Below, one piece after another: positions 49,086-61,724 of a stretch of 64,000 nucleotides of DNA. This stretch comes from Theobroma cacao (taxonomy: Eukaryota > Streptophyta > Magnoliopsida > Malvales > Malvaceae). Made by a program: the position numbers and the translations under genes. The DNA is taken from assembly GCF_000208745.1 (NCBI RefSeq), contig NC_030850.1, forward strand, positions 7,894,644-7,958,643. The letters run 5' to 3'. The notes under the pieces were generated by a model, which searched no databases, was not told the DNA's origin, and saw nothing but the letters and a program-made list of their open reading frames with translations. Within the stretch, counting starts at the first letter, position 1. Every line of letters begins with the position of its first letter.

Positions 49086-50368
49086 TATCTAGGTATAGAA
49101 TACGTCCAGTACAATGTTTTTGGGTCTATAATCAACTGAATGAATTCTGGGGTCAAAAAACCAAAAAAGACGTAAATGAAATTTAGAACCCTTTAATTTC
49201 AATTTTTTTACCAGTGACAATAGACCCAAAAAAAAAATCCTTACGAAGGCGATGGAGTTGCTGGTGACAGACAGGATAAATCTGGCATACAAACAATGGT
49301 GGCAACTTTTATGCTTCCATAATCATTCCCTTATTGCGATCCAGAACTCTCCTCCGTTTGTTATTTTTTTTTAATATGTAATATATAGTAAAAATGGTAC
49401 ATTCTTCCTCCACCAGTTCATCTCTGCTATGGAATCCACAATAAACGTACACAGCAATCATCACTCATCCAGCAAGCAACTAAGTTACCATCCATCCTAG
49501 GACAGGTCATTTCAGGATGAGGTTTTCTAATTTTTAACTTGTCCCACAAATTCTCGTAGATAGAAGAATCCAGTGACTACCACTGGAATGGATAGTAAGG
49601 ACCCCAGATAGGAGAATGTTTTCCAATGGACTGCAACTATCCATCTACCTACCTGGCTCATCCATAACTAAAGAATAACCTTTGCAAAACCGTCCAAGCC
49701 AGAGCTGCCTCAGTCCTCCATTCTAGTATCAGCAAACTGAAATACTACCAATATAGCAATAAAGTTTCAAGCCGACATCTTTAACTAGAGCACTCTCTGT
49801 GTAATGGATCAGCCACCAGGTGTAGATGAAACACAAAAGGGACCACGTAAAAGGTAAGAAGAAGAAAAATCAGATACGGGCGTAAAAGACACCCCTCGTA
49901 GGCAGGTTCCTCAGTCAGGTCTTCTCCAATGAAAGAAAAGTCAACAGAATCTCACCACTCATTTCTTTTTTCATTTTGTTATGGCAAAAGAAAAAGTGAA
50001 GAATCCCGTGGGAATTCACGGACACAAGAGGTTATATAAACAGATACCTATCTTATTAATTTTAGCCTAAAGTGTCCATGCTAACATAACAAACAAATAC
50101 ATTGCACAAATGAGAAGCACAAATTTGCTGATCGGGGTGGCACCATTAATAAAATTATCTAATAGAACCTTATAGATTGCATAAAGAAGTTCATACCAAA
50201 CTAAAGAGAGTAATTATCACATAAAATACCCAACATGGAACAAACTAAAGAAAGTAAACATAAGTTCATAACAACAAACCCCAATGCTAAAAGACAGCAA
50301 CCACTTTAAAAACACACTAAATTCCATGCTTAATATTTCTACCAGCAGAAGAAGTTCCTCCTTGCAGC
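49086..50368. other. Intergenic region between the LINE remnant and the coiled-coil gene
   Basis: No frame here shows a domain. The right part holds the 3' UTR of the coiled-coil gene on the minus strand. The stretch from 49090 to about 49300 may still belong to the decayed LINE. Nothing else is seen. Confidence 0.5.
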
Positions 50369-52636
50369 TCAATTGTCGCCTGAAGCTTGCCTTTCCTCAT
50401 CCTCTCTTCCTACTATTTCACTGCAAACCAGCAAAGAAATTGTCAAGTGCTACAAGCATCATTTACACCCAGAAATATAATAGTAAATCTGGTTTATAGT
50501 AAAAGGCCACTTCCAGGCTATCTACAATATGGATGTCTCTGAATTGATTCAATGAACTGTAGTTGAGGCTTCACTAACTGTATATTTAGTAAAAGGAAGG
50601 AAAGAGAGGCTAACTGCTCCACGAGAAAAGAATCTAATCAAATATAATATTTCTACAGACAAAAGAATTCATAAAGGTACTTGACTGAATCAAGCAACTG
50701 TAATACTCAATTCTCTTTTTCTTCTAGTTTCATTCTATACTACCAAACAACTTAAAACTATTTTGTTCAATCCCACTTTATAAAGGACAACAGAAAATAA
50801 AACTAGATTAATGCCTGTTTGCTTAAATACCAAAGCAAAATAGAGTTGGTGAAATTATCAAGTCATTAATCAAATTACGTGTCAAACAACTTTTGAAATA
50901 ATCTTCCTTTCAGGAAGTAAAATTTTAATCAAAATTAAAACCTAAGCCAAATCAAATTATCAGCAGGTCCATATTCTAGTGTTTAGTACTTGGAATTGCC
51001 TGGGATATTTAGCAAGATCTAGATTCATGCATCTTAGAGAAAAGAATCCTAGAGCTCCCTGGCATAAACTTCTATGAAAACACTGTTATATTTCAAGGTT
51101 GGCAATCCTGCACAGGATTGCAACTCTAGATAAGTTATGTTCATAGGGCATTTCAATTTATTCCAATCTTATTACTTTTGTAGCAATGCAAAAGAATCTA
51201 GATCATATATAGTCTTTTTTTTTCACATCTAGCTACTAAAAGGAGGTTTGCTTTTATGTCTTTCTCTGCAAGCCTCTCAAATTAACAGAATGGTAGGTTA
51301 TTCAAATTATGACCTTCGGGCAAATGGCGACATAAGAGGGTATAGTTTTGCTGCCACTGTTTCAAGGGTTGGTTGGTCCAGTTACACTTACGAAGTTTGG
51401 AAAGAAAGGAACTCTAGAAAGCACTATAACAATTGCTGCTACTGTTTCAAGGTTGGTTGGTACAGTTACACATACGAAGTTTGGAAAGACAGGAACTCCT
51501 GGAAGCACTATAACAATTGCTGCCACTGTTTCAAGGGTTGGTTGGTCGAGTTACACTTAAGAAGTTTCATACAAAATGATGTTCATGCAAGGCTTAATTC
51601 TAAATCAGAGCTTGCTAAGAAGCAAATAAATGAAAGAATTTCCTAGCAGTAATGTCTCAATGCAAAAAATCTTAAATCTATATTGGTTTAACTTTGTTTC
51701 TTCAGTAACAAGTTATCTAGCTTCTTTGGATGGTAAAATTTCCATTCAGCAAACTTAGACACAATCACCATAGAAAAATTCGAACTTCAAGGCTAATTTG
51801 CATAACCATCCCTTATATTCAATTAATGGTCATGAACAAAGCAAGTCTAAATCATCATCGAGAAAAAAAAAGAGCATTTCTGTTACACCTCTATTTGCTT
51901 GTCACAAGTTGCTTACAAGCTAAATGATTAAAATGTAACACAATTGTTCCAGGTAAAAAATATAATCATACGCTTTTATTTATATATAAAAAAGTTTCGC
52001 TTTAAATTTTTAATTATTCAAAATTAATAGTATTTGCTTTGCTCCCAAAGCGCATTTTTTTGCCTTTTTCTTAATTGTAAAGCAAAAAGCAAGTGAAAAA
52101 AGCAACAACCAATAAACAACGAAACGGAGGCCAAATTAAGCGTAAACAAACATTGAGAGTAAACATATTGAGGGGAAAAAGAAGTACCGAAGCAAGTGAG
52201 TGAAATTGGCAGCAGTGGCTAGGTCACCCTGTTCCCTAGCTTTCAAAATTCGGAACATAAGAACCAGCTTGATTTGGGTCCGGGCACTTTTCTGGATAAT
52301 GAGTCTTGTTTCCCTCTTCAATTCCTCACACTCACTTTCAATCGCTTCAAATTTTTCCCTCACTTGCCTTTGCCCTTCTCTTATATTCTTCTGTTCATCG
52401 CTGATTTCCTCCATCTCCACTTTCAGCTTCTCAAACCTTTCTTGCATGTCCTTCATCCCACTCTTCTTCTTTTTCTACGTAGAAAAAAAAATCGAAATTG
52501 TTAAATCCTTGGTCAAAACAATCCGGAAAAAAATAATAATTAAAAGATTAAGAAAAACAAAATCAATTACATTCTTGCATTGCAATTTGGAACGTTTGTT
52601 GTTGCTAAAACGACCTCGCAAACAGAAGGGAGCCAT
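50369..52636 (-). CDS. Small coiled-coil protein of unknown function
   Basis: Three exons on the minus strand: 52636-52571, 52474-52188 and 50420-50369; phases 0 and 2 agree, total 405 nt, 134 residues. Exon 1 encodes a short basic N-terminus (MAPFCLRGRFSNNKRSKL); exon 2 opens KKKKSG and continues as a long charged helix with coiled-coil periodicity (MQERFEKLKVEMEEISDEQK through ECEELKRETRLIIQ), then IKLVLMFRILKAREQGDLAT. The 52-nt last exon supplies EIVGREDEERQASGDN and the stop; it is too short to stand out in a frame search, and without it exon 2 reads into intron sequence as LLRYFFFPS. Donor CG|GTACTT and acceptor TTTGCAG support the join. No catalytic motif; a scaffold or dimerisation role is a guess. 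Intron 2 (1.8 kb) carries an 85-bp tandem repeat. Confidence 0.75.
51351..51565 (+). repeat. 85-bp tandem repeat, about 2.5 copies
   Basis: Units begin at 51351, 51436 and 51520 with CTGC(C/T)ACTGTTTCAAGG; the first two units are full length and the third is partial. Identity between units is above 90 percent, so the array is recent. It lies in intron 2 of the coiled-coil gene. The plus-strand frame across it (51248-51646) only exists because the unit length is near a multiple of three and is not taken as a gene. Confidence 0.85.
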
Positions 52637-54288
52637 TGCCTACTCTCGAATTCCTTTGCCCCAACCCTACTTCCGATTCCAATTATAGGGAACTGTTTGA
52701 TATTAGAGACTGAGAGGCCGATTTATTTATAATAAGAAACCTAAATTCATAGACGCGAGTCATAACTGCATAACTGCAAGAGAGACGAGAGATCGCGCGA
52801 CTCTTTGCAAATAACGCTAATCGTCACAAGTTATCGTGCGAAATAGCGCTACCTTTATTTTTTTCCCATTTTAGTAAAACTTCTTCGACGCGTGTTTATT
52901 TGGTTTCTAATTTTAAGAGCGGTTTATTGTTTCGTTTCGTCTTCAACTTCTTCTTAACAAAAAACGTTCGAAGCATTGAATTCAGTCTCCCTCGAAACTA
53001 TCGAGCATCGCCAGTGTTTGACGCGATAGGCTGCATGAGTCATAGCGTGAGGCTTACGTTTCCCCTTTTGGTGAAACACGCCGGTTGGTCCCCCAAGTTT
53101 GGGATATTCCCACTTTGACACCCCCAAGTTCTAAGACCTTCATTTTCGTTGTTAACGTTAATTTGAACATGTACTATCATCGCGTGGCAATCCTCTTTCC
53201 AAATTGTCTAGTCTCGCATTAAGATTAACGATTCCTATGTGAAGACAATTTTTAATAAATATGAATTTGAATTTATTCATTCTGTAAGTGATAAATTAGC
53301 CGAATTAGTTCTTAAAAGCAATTACTATATATATTTGTATGAAGAATATTTGTTTTTATGTTGCATAAACTAGTGTTTAGGAAAGAGATTGGATGTGTAA
53401 TTATATTCAATTATTGGGAATGAAATTTTTTTTTAATTTTATAAGATTGACATATGTAAATTATATTGACATAACACGTAAAAGTGTTCATGGGTTGGAT
53501 TAGGCTCATTAACATCATACATATATATATTAAATGTATTTTAATATTTTTAAATATACAATAATAATTATCAATTAAATATAATAATATCTCATCTCAG
53601 GCTGAATTGGACTCAAGCTTAACAAAGACTAGCAAGCTTAATGGATAGTACCCGGATCATGGACAGGGCTACTGAACGTGGAATTAAAAAATTCCATTAG
53701 GAATGTATATATTATATACATATTTATTGTGTTGACGGGGAAGACTGTCGCGGTCTTATTGGATTTGTTAGTCTTAGGACAAGATTAAAGCAAAGAATAG
53801 CCTAAAGATTAAAACAAGATTAAAGCAAAGCATAACCCAAACAAGAACAAAAGATAATTAAAGCAAAGAATATATGCCTTGCTTTTGACTTTTTTTTTCC
53901 ATGCGCAAGGGACTTTCATCTCTGTTGCCGGCTTTGGTCACTTTCAATATAGATGTGGAGAGTTATATAATATATGGTGTAGGGAGAACAAAGTGCATGG
54001 AAATTGTTACTATATATAGTAGTAATTCGTTTTTCGTTTAATAGAGTAAAATAATATTACTTCTCTATTAAAACTGGAATATGTACTTGAAGTGTATGAG
54101 TTGGTCTCCTTTGAAAATATTACACGCAAGCAAGCAAGCTTAGTTATTATACAGTATGCTGGTTTGCTAATTAGTACGTGCTAGCTTTTGTTTTTTCCTC
54201 AGGCCTACCATTTCCACATCCCAAACACCTAAACAGCATATTTCTGAGAAAATATTGATTCAATTCAAGCCCTTCCTTGCCAAAGATA
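52637..54288. other. Intergenic region and promoter side of the NLR gene
   Basis: The left end contains the promoter of the coiled-coil gene. Around 53060-53150 a CCCCCAAGTTTGGGA-type stretch followed by a CACCCCCAAG repeat resembles transposon terminal sequence, without a partner found. The rest is AT-rich. No gene is supported. Confidence 0.5.
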
Positions 54289-56809
54289 ATGGATTCCTTT
54301 GCCTCGAGTATTGTGACAAGTATCTTGGCGAAAGTAGGGACATCTGCTTACCAGCATATTATCTCTGCATGGGGCATTGAAGATGAAATGAGGAAGTTGA
54401 GAAACACTTTAGAAGAAATCCAAGCTGTGCTCAATGATGCTGAGGAGAGGCAGGTGAAAGACGAGGAGCAGGAACTGAGGATTTGGTTGCGAAGATTTAA
54501 GGATGTCCTGCACAACGTGGAAGATGTGTTGGATGATTTTGAGATTCAAGATTTGCAGACAAAGATGCTGGTGGATCGTGGGACTACTCTAAATAAGGTA
54601 CGCAACTTCTTTTCATCCTCCAACTCCCTTGCTTTTCGCTTCAAGACGAGTCAAAAAATAGAGAAAATATGGGAGAGGTTGGATGAAATTAAAACCAGCA
54701 AAGACAGATTGAAACTCTCCAAGGCACCCAAAAAGGAGACTGGCATCCAAAGGGCCAGGGAGACCCACTCCTATGTGGATGCTCCTGCTGTCACTGGGAG
54801 AGATGATGATAAAGAAAATATCATTCAAAGTTTGCTGCAGCCGGATGATCATGATCGTAGTTATAATAATGTCTCTGTTATCTCAATAGTTGGATTAGGA
54901 GGTTTAGGGAAGACAACTCTGGCTAAATTGGTGTGCAATGATGAAAGGGTACGTAAGCATTTTGACCTGAATATGTGGGTTTGTGTCTCGGAGGAGTTTG
55001 ATGTCATAACAATGACAAAAGAAATTCTTAAATCAACAAAGGCAGGTCTGCTAGGTTATGATGAGTCCAATTTCCAGAAGTGGCAAGAGGAGCTACGGCA
55101 TGCTTTGAAAGATAAAAAGTTTTTACTCGTTTTAGACGATGTATGGAACGATAACCCCAGAAAATGGGAAGAGCTGAATCAATTGCTGATTGGGCGCAGG
55201 GGAAGCAAAATCTTGGTGACTACTCGTAGTCAAAAGGTTGTCAAAGCCATGAAATCTCAAGTGAAATATGAGTTAGGCAGCCTTTCCCATGATGATTGTC
55301 TTTCTCTGTTCTTGAGATGGGCTTACATTGAAGGACAAAAAGAAAGGCACCAAACCCTGGTAGAAATTGGAAATGAAATTGTGAAAAAATGTAAAGGAAA
55401 CCCTTTAGCAGCTAAAACTTTAGGGAGCTTGCTTTCCTTGACAACTAATGAAAAAGATTGGCAAAATATCAGGGACAATGAGATATGGGAGTTAGAACAG
55501 AAAGAAGATGACATCATGCCTGTACTAAAACTGAGTTACAATCGAATGCCACCATACTTGAGATCATGTTTTGCTTATTGTGCAGTTTTCCCAAAAGATT
55601 TCAAATTCAACTCTGTTGATTTGATCCAACTATGGTTGGCGAATGGGCTGATTACACCTTACAAAAACTGAGGTGGAGTATGTTGGCATGCAATACCTCA
55701 AAGAGTTATTTGGCAGGTGTTTCTTCGAAGATGTTGAGGAATATGTGTTTGTTTACACGTTCAAAATGCATGACTTAATGCACGATCTTGCACTATCTGT
55801 GGCACAGAAGGAATTCTTGACCGTGGACTTCCGCACCAACATTATCCCCGAAAGTGTTCGACATCTGTCACTCTTTAACAGTAATTTATTTCAGCAAAAA
55901 CTCAAGAAACCCTCACAAAAGAAGTTGAGGAAAACATTGCGAACTATTCTCTGTCCACTTGCAGTGTTAGGATCTATTTGTGAATCTGATGTTGGTAGCT
56001 TCATCATGGGCTGCAAGTACTTATGGCTGTTGGATTTAAGTTCCTCGTCTTTCGAGGAGCTCCCAAGCTCCATCGGCCGGTTAAAGCATTTGAGATATTT
56101 CAGCCTGTCCGGAAATCACAGAATCAGGAGACTTCCCAATTCGGTTTGCCAGTTGCAGAAGTTGCAAGCATTGGGACTTGTTGGATGTAGAAAGCTTGAA
56201 AGGTTACCCAAAGGTGTGAGAAACCTGATTAGCCTTAGATTTCTAGAATTCACAACAAATGAAGAGTTGTTGCCAAATGAAGAAATTGGATGCTTGGATT
56301 CTCTTCAAGTTCTCTCCATATCAGGATGCCAATATCTAAGATTTTTGTTCGAGGATATGAAGCAATTAACTGCCCTCCGAACTTTGAGCATCACGGACTG
56401 CAACTGGCTTCGGCGTCTTCCATGTTCTGTGAATGATCTGACCGCATTGGAGAACTTGATAATCTCCAACTGTGCAGACCTAGACTTAAAGGGAAAAGAG
56501 AATGCCAACCCCAACCAAGATGAAAAGGTGTGTAGCCTTCGATCAATCACAATTACAAAAATGACAACTTTCATGGCTTTGCCTCAATGGCTTCAACGAT
56601 CGGCCAATACCTTATCGTGCATAATTATTGAAGATTGTCCCAACTTCAAGACATTGCCAGAGTGGTTGAACAATGTCAAGTCACTTCAAAAGCTTCAAAT
56701 TAAAAGATGTCCCCAATTTCCATATGTGTCAGAGCTGAGCAAACTTGAAATGGGCCTAGTCCCAAAGGTTTATGTTGACGACTTCAAGTTGGAGCCTAGT
56801 GAGGGTTGA
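54289..56809 (+). pseudogene. CC-NB-ARC-LRR immune receptor (RGA-like), one frameshift
   Basis: Intronless. The start is ATG 54289 (MDSFASSIVTSILAKVG), the usual N-terminus of RGA-type receptors. In order: coiled coil with an EDVID-like VEDVLDDFE near residue 77; P-loop GLGGLGKTT near 202; RNBS-A (MWVCVSEEFD); kinase 2 KKFLLVLDDVW near 276; RNBS-B GSKILVTTRS; GNPLAAKTL in place of the usual GLPLA; RNBS-D CFAYCAVFPKDF. The frame then stops at 55669-55671. From 55673 the next frame continues with the expected protein: QYLKELFGRCFFEDV, the MHD motif KMHDLMHDLA at about 55763, and leucine-rich repeats to 56809. One extra base, most simply in the A5 run at 55663-55667, explains the break. Such receptors detect pathogen effectors. 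Either a recent pseudogene, an allele, or a sequencing error; otherwise about 840 residues. Confidence 0.9.
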
Positions 56810-58390
56810 TTTGGTATGGGATCTCCTACCCTTGCATTGCTGCTCGAGCTCCATATACCAAATTTGCTTCCTTTGGCATGAATCTTTGCACTAGTGAAAA
56901 GAATTAAAGTTTATTTGATACATTGGTGTCATATATATATTTCATTTTCTATCTTCACGGGATTTTAATATAATCAATCAAATAAAGTATATAATTAATT
57001 TTTGAAATTAACCCAAGTACTGAAAAAATGTTTTCAACTCTTACCAGCCATTCATACATGAACCTGATCAAGGAAAAAAAGACTTATTGCTAAGTCAAGT
57101 GGCCAAATGAATTGAAACAATATATATATATATTTCATTTTATCATAATTGAACTTTCTTTTGAATTCTAGTAGTTGTTTATCACTTTTGACTAAAATCG
57201 ACAGGTGTCAGAATTTGTCTAAACAACGATACATTCAAGCTTGAAGGAGCCAGTGGACCGGCCATTGAAAAGGAAAAACGTGTAAATGTATTGTTGCTAG
57301 CAATTAAGTATAGTGTCATGTGAAGTTCTAATTAATTGGTATTCAGTTGTTGCCTTGAACTTTTGGCGTTATCAATCAATTTGTGATTCATAACATTTGC
57401 TGATATCAAATCACCATGTTTCATGGACCAGCTTTTGCTTTTAATAGGTATTCAACTCCCACTTTAATACAAGTAAAATTAGAAATTACATTGGATAATT
57501 CAATAACACATTACTCTTATATAATATTAAAGAGAAATAAATTAACATAAAATTAAATAAAATCCAAACTTGATAAGGTGTGAACTTGAAACAAAATAAT
57601 TTCAAGAAATACTTACAGTCGAGATGAGAAGACTTGTTTAGCTTTAAAATATGTAAAACAATAGAATAAATCACTTTTACACGTAAAGTTGATACACAGG
57701 CAAAAACTAGACAAACTCTTTAGAATAAAAGTTCAAATTTTACTCTAAAAATCAACGATTCGATTTCGATCCGACTCAAATCTAGAGTAAGTCAAAATCC
57801 AGATCATAAAAAAATATATATGATCTTATGTTTAATAATTAAAAATTATAAATATAATATAAATTATTATAAAAGGATTAATTACTTAAATAAGAATCAA
57901 ACCATTACTCAATTTATCAAGTCACGATCAAACTTATTGTTTTATCTGTCGTAAGATCAAACTTTTTTGAGTTTTTACATTTTAACATAAATTTCAACAG
58001 AAACACCCCAGTGTACAAAACACAATCGTTAATTATGAAAATTTAATAAATATTAAATGACAATGTAGTTTAATAAGTGGCTATAAATCTATTGTCAAGT
58101 TACAAATCACCCACGTGAGCAATTGACCTAAAATTAAACCCAAAGAAGTAAACCAAAACAAATTTAGAAATACGTTAAAGAGTGAAATCATTTTTAATCA
58201 ATTATAACCTTTGAATATATAGATTAATCGATAAATACAATATTTATGATCCGATCAATAATTGGTTTGTTAAAACTTATTTTATAATAAGTTTGAAAGG
58301 ATAAGAAGCAATCACTTGAGTTATAATTAAAATGCCCCAAGCTAGAATACACAAGTGATTAAAGTCACTCATACAGTTGAAGTTTGATTG
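56810..58390. other. AT-rich intergenic region
   Basis: No frame with a domain on either strand. It holds the NLR 3' UTR and low-complexity AT-rich DNA with short TA runs near 56930 and 57120. Confidence 0.5.
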
Positions 58391-58891
58391 TTAGTTTGGT
58401 GTGGAAAATTCAGGGTTCAAAACCCTTACAAATGTCGATCCAATCCTGGGTGGAGGAGCAGGATCAGTTACATTATGGAACATCATCCCTTCGTCATGTC
58501 GCTCAACGAGCTGTCGAATCATCTCCACCGATTTGTGACTCAACGAGTAACGTGCCATGGGATCATACAGGTGCTTTCTGCTTTCAACGTCGTTGATAAA
58601 TCTACTGATTGGTTCCACGAAGGCGTCCACTTCTGCTAGCCAGCTCTCAACTTCAGGGGAAATACTCTTTTTTTCACTTTTGGCTCTGTCAACTTCTTGT
58701 CGCAGCATAGCCCGGATTTCGCACAGCCTCGAGATTTCATAATTAAGTCGCTTAACGTAGCCCTTGTAAGAAAACACGTAGCTACAACTTCTCGTGATCG
58801 GCTCTATGCAGAATTCTAGTACTCGACTTGCTAACAAATTCAGCAACCTTCTTTTCCTACTTCTTCTGTGCTTACAAAAAAAAAAAACCAT
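58391..58891 (-). pseudogene. Coiled-coil domain fragment of an RPS2/RPS5-type receptor
   Basis: The first in-frame ATG on the minus strand is at 58891-58889; a splice-acceptor-like tract (T12 GTAAGCACAG) follows, so the real first exon may lie elsewhere. The product resembles the N-terminus of CC-NB-ARC-LRR proteins of the RPS2/RPS5/At4g27190 type: VLEFCIEPITRSCSYVFSYK, then RLNYEISRLCEIRAMLRQEV, SPEVESWLAEVDAF and YSLSHKSVEMIRQLVE. It ends shortly after PAPPPRIGSTFVR, just where the NB-ARC domain should begin, with a stop at 58391-58393. No NB-ARC or LRR follows in any frame nearby. It is a different subfamily from the 54289 receptor and belongs to a duplicated segment with 60154-60378. A functional CC-only protein is possible but less likely than decay. 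Confidence 0.7.
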
Positions 58892-58936
58892 GGTTAGAGG
58901 AAAACAGAATGATCTGATACAACTTTTAATATACAA

Positions 58937-60153
58937 CTATAACATAAAAGAAACTAGAGTTAGCATGCATGGTTATGCATGCTGTAGTAATCAAAGGGGA
59001 TACATTTGAAAGCCTTGATGAGGGAATGACAGGGAAGATATATAATCTGACAGATATATGCTTTACGAATTACCAAGGGAAACATAGAAAGTGCTTATTC
59101 CCACCCCTTGCTTCAAGCAAATGCAATCACTTTTTTTTATTCTTATTACTTTTAAAATAGTTCCCATTACTACCAAATACATCTTCACTTTCATGTACAA
59201 TATTCCATTCCAAAATTAATTATAAAGCGCCTCCTATCATAAGAAAACAACAAAGGATTAATGGGAATAAGCCTAACACTCATTCTATAGATGCCAAAGC
59301 AAAAAGAGTTGGAAAATAATATCATAACAAAATCTTGTTTATGATATGATAGACTATAGAGAATAATAGTACCAGTTAATAATATTTATTTCATCAATTC
59401 TCTTTTATATAAAATTTTTTATATTTTTTGTACAAAAAATTCTCTATAAAAATAACAATTAAAGAAAGATTAAAAATTGATAAATAATTGAACTCATATA
59501 TAGATATCAATCAAAAGACCTTGATAAATAAATTGTTTTAATATACAAAATTTTTTGAAAAGGGTTTTAGTACTTTTTTTTTCATATAAAGCTTAATTTT
59601 CAGCCAAATTTATCAATATACATTAGACTTGATTTATTTTATGACAATCCAAAATAATTATTAACTTTTACTCCTTCAAATTTTCTTTATTTTTAATTGA
59701 TTTTCATGAAGTTGAAAAAATTAATTTTAATGTATTAATTTATATTAAATTTTTCTTTATGAAATTGTATGCCATTTAAATAGTAGATAAGAAAAAATAA
59801 ATAGTAAAAATATCAAGAAAAAATAGAACCTGCATGACAAAAAAAGATATTAGAAGGACTACAATCTTTCATATATTTTCATAGAATTTTATAGTATATC
59901 TTTAAATCAAAAGTTGTTAAATTTTACTTACATAAATCATAAATGCCAAATTCCGAATTAATTGAAGGTGTCTCACTATTATAATATAAAATTTTATATG
60001 TAAAATGCATGCCACTTGAGTTATAGTTTCATTGATACAGATGTCACAAATATATATCAAATTGGCTTCATGTCATATTATCTTAAACTTGATGTGGGTA
60101 ATGATTTTGCATGTGTTATATAACGTGCCATGCATGGGCTCATACAATTGCTT
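58937..60153. other. Spacer between the two CC-domain fragments
   Basis: 58937-59100 is duplicated at about 60370-60760 (see the repeat entry). From 59160 to 60030 the DNA is very AT-rich with no frame. Nothing else is seen. Confidence 0.5.
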
Positions 60154-60345
60154 TCAGCTTTCAGCGTCACTGATAAATCTTTGGGTTGATTCCTCGATGG
60201 CGTCCACTTCTGCTAGCCAGCTCTCGACTTCAGGGGAAATACTCTCTACATTTTCTACTGACCTTGCTAACCATTTCAACAATCTTCTTTTCCTACTTCT
60301 TCTGGGGTGGAATGGGATAAAGCCATTAATGCATCTAACATCCAT
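60154..60345 (-). pseudogene. Second, internally deleted CC-domain fragment
   Basis: On the minus strand the reading RRSRKRRLLKWLARSVENVE continues directly into SISPEVESWLAEVDAIEEST and ends at a stop after ISDAES. Compared with the copy at 58391-58891, some 55 codons between LLA and SISPEVESW are missing, including all of the EFCIEPITR and CSYVFSYK part. An acceptor-like CCCAG precedes RRSRKRR as in the other copy. A clear relic. Confidence 0.7.
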
Positions 60346-60765
60346 GCTTAGAGAAGAAAACAGAATGATCTGATACAAGTTTTAATACAAGGAGTTCAAC
60401 TATAACATAACAGGCATGATCAGGGTACAAAATCACATACATATTATAATTAATGGGAAATCAGTTTGCAAATGTTCTGCATGCTCAGCACTTCTCTCCC
60501 AGAGAAATGAACACACAACCATAATGCAGTCGAATATGTTAAAGCCAACATGAGAATTCAAAGGAGCAAAGAACAGAAAAACTCACCACGTCAACATGTA
60601 AATGAAACTAGAAGTAGCATATGCCCCATGCATGGTTATGGTAGTAATCAAGGCGATCCCTTTGAAGGCCTTGATGAGGAAGAGGAAATGACAAGGAAGA
60701 TAATCTGGCGAATGCTTTATGAATTACCAAGGGAAACATACAAAGCGCAAGATGAAAGCATGCAT

Positions 60766-61724
60766 TTTGATTTATACTTGAAAAATCCTTTTTTTATCCC
60801 TTTTTAATTAACATATGCAATAATTATATATATTCCTTGAGCTTCAACAATATTTAACAATAATAACAACACATATGAAAAGAATTTTTTTTATTCAAAT
60901 AATTATTTAATTGAAGAAATAATTAAGATTAATTTGATTGTTATGCTTAACTTGATAATATAAGTAAAATGATGATGGTCAAGACCAAGATTGTCGATCA
61001 CCATGCAATCAACATTTTTTAATAATTATATTTTCGTGAAGAACATTATAATTTAACAAATTTTAGATTTAGAATGTATTTTTTTTGCACAAAAATCAAT
61101 ATATTAATATTATAATTTAATAAATAAACGATAAGATCCATAAATAACTTCATCTTCAATTAAAGCTAAATATAAGAAAAACAAAAAAAAACATAAATTG
61201 TTACCTATATATATATATATATATGTCATTTCCATCAACCAATTATTATACAATGCCAATGAGGTCCATTTAGAACAAAAAACTCTAAAACTTTTAGATC
61301 CTCTATTCAAAGTCACATTATGCATAAGTTTGATCCAACTTTGTATTAAATTTTAGATTATATATTTGTTTGTTGATTGGTTTATTAAAAATTTAGTATA
61401 CTTCATTTTAATTTTTTATGTCGGATGCAATATCATATAAATTAAGGATTATTTAATTTTAATTGTAATTGTCACTTATATATGTAACTTAATGAAAAAG
61501 AGAGAGAGAGAGAAAAGAAACCCACAATTGTGTGGTTAGTTACATAATTAGATAATTGCATATATCAAAATTTAGTCATCTATTTTTTTTATACGAAGGG
61601 AAATTTTATTGAATTAATTAAAATAACATTTTACGTCATTGGACACCTCGAGAGTCCGCAAGTAATAAATAAGAAATGTTTATAGGGGATATATCATAAA
61701 CTTGTAATCTTATATTTAAATCAT
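60766..61724. other. AT-rich intergenic region
   Basis: No supported gene. A TA run lies at about 61207-61224 and an (AG)n run at about 61500-61515. Confidence 0.5.

Larger units (their letters stand above)
58560..60765. repeat. Diverged segmental duplication carrying CC-domain fragments
   Basis: Blocks at 58560-59100 recur in the same order and orientation at about 60130-60765. Both have a CC-domain coding piece on the minus strand, then GATCTGATACAA(C/G)TTTTAATA, and then a shared stretch with CATGCATGGTTATG, GGCCTTGATGAGG-type and GAATTACCAAGGGAAACATA matches. The second copy has internal deletions and insertions. The order suggests a tandem duplication of a receptor gene's 5' end before decay. 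Confidence 0.7.

Noticed and set aside
51248..51646. 132-codon plus-strand frame with repeated peptide
   Set aside because: It arises from the 85-bp tandem repeat inside an intron of the minus-strand coiled-coil gene, without promoter or homologous domain.
54277..54288. Upstream start of the NLR frame at 54277
   Set aside because: The codon there is TTG. The first ATG, at 54289, begins the standard N-terminus of the family.
58384..58742. Plus-strand frames opposite the CC-domain fragment
   Set aside because: The minus strand carries a recognisable CC domain; these are shadows.
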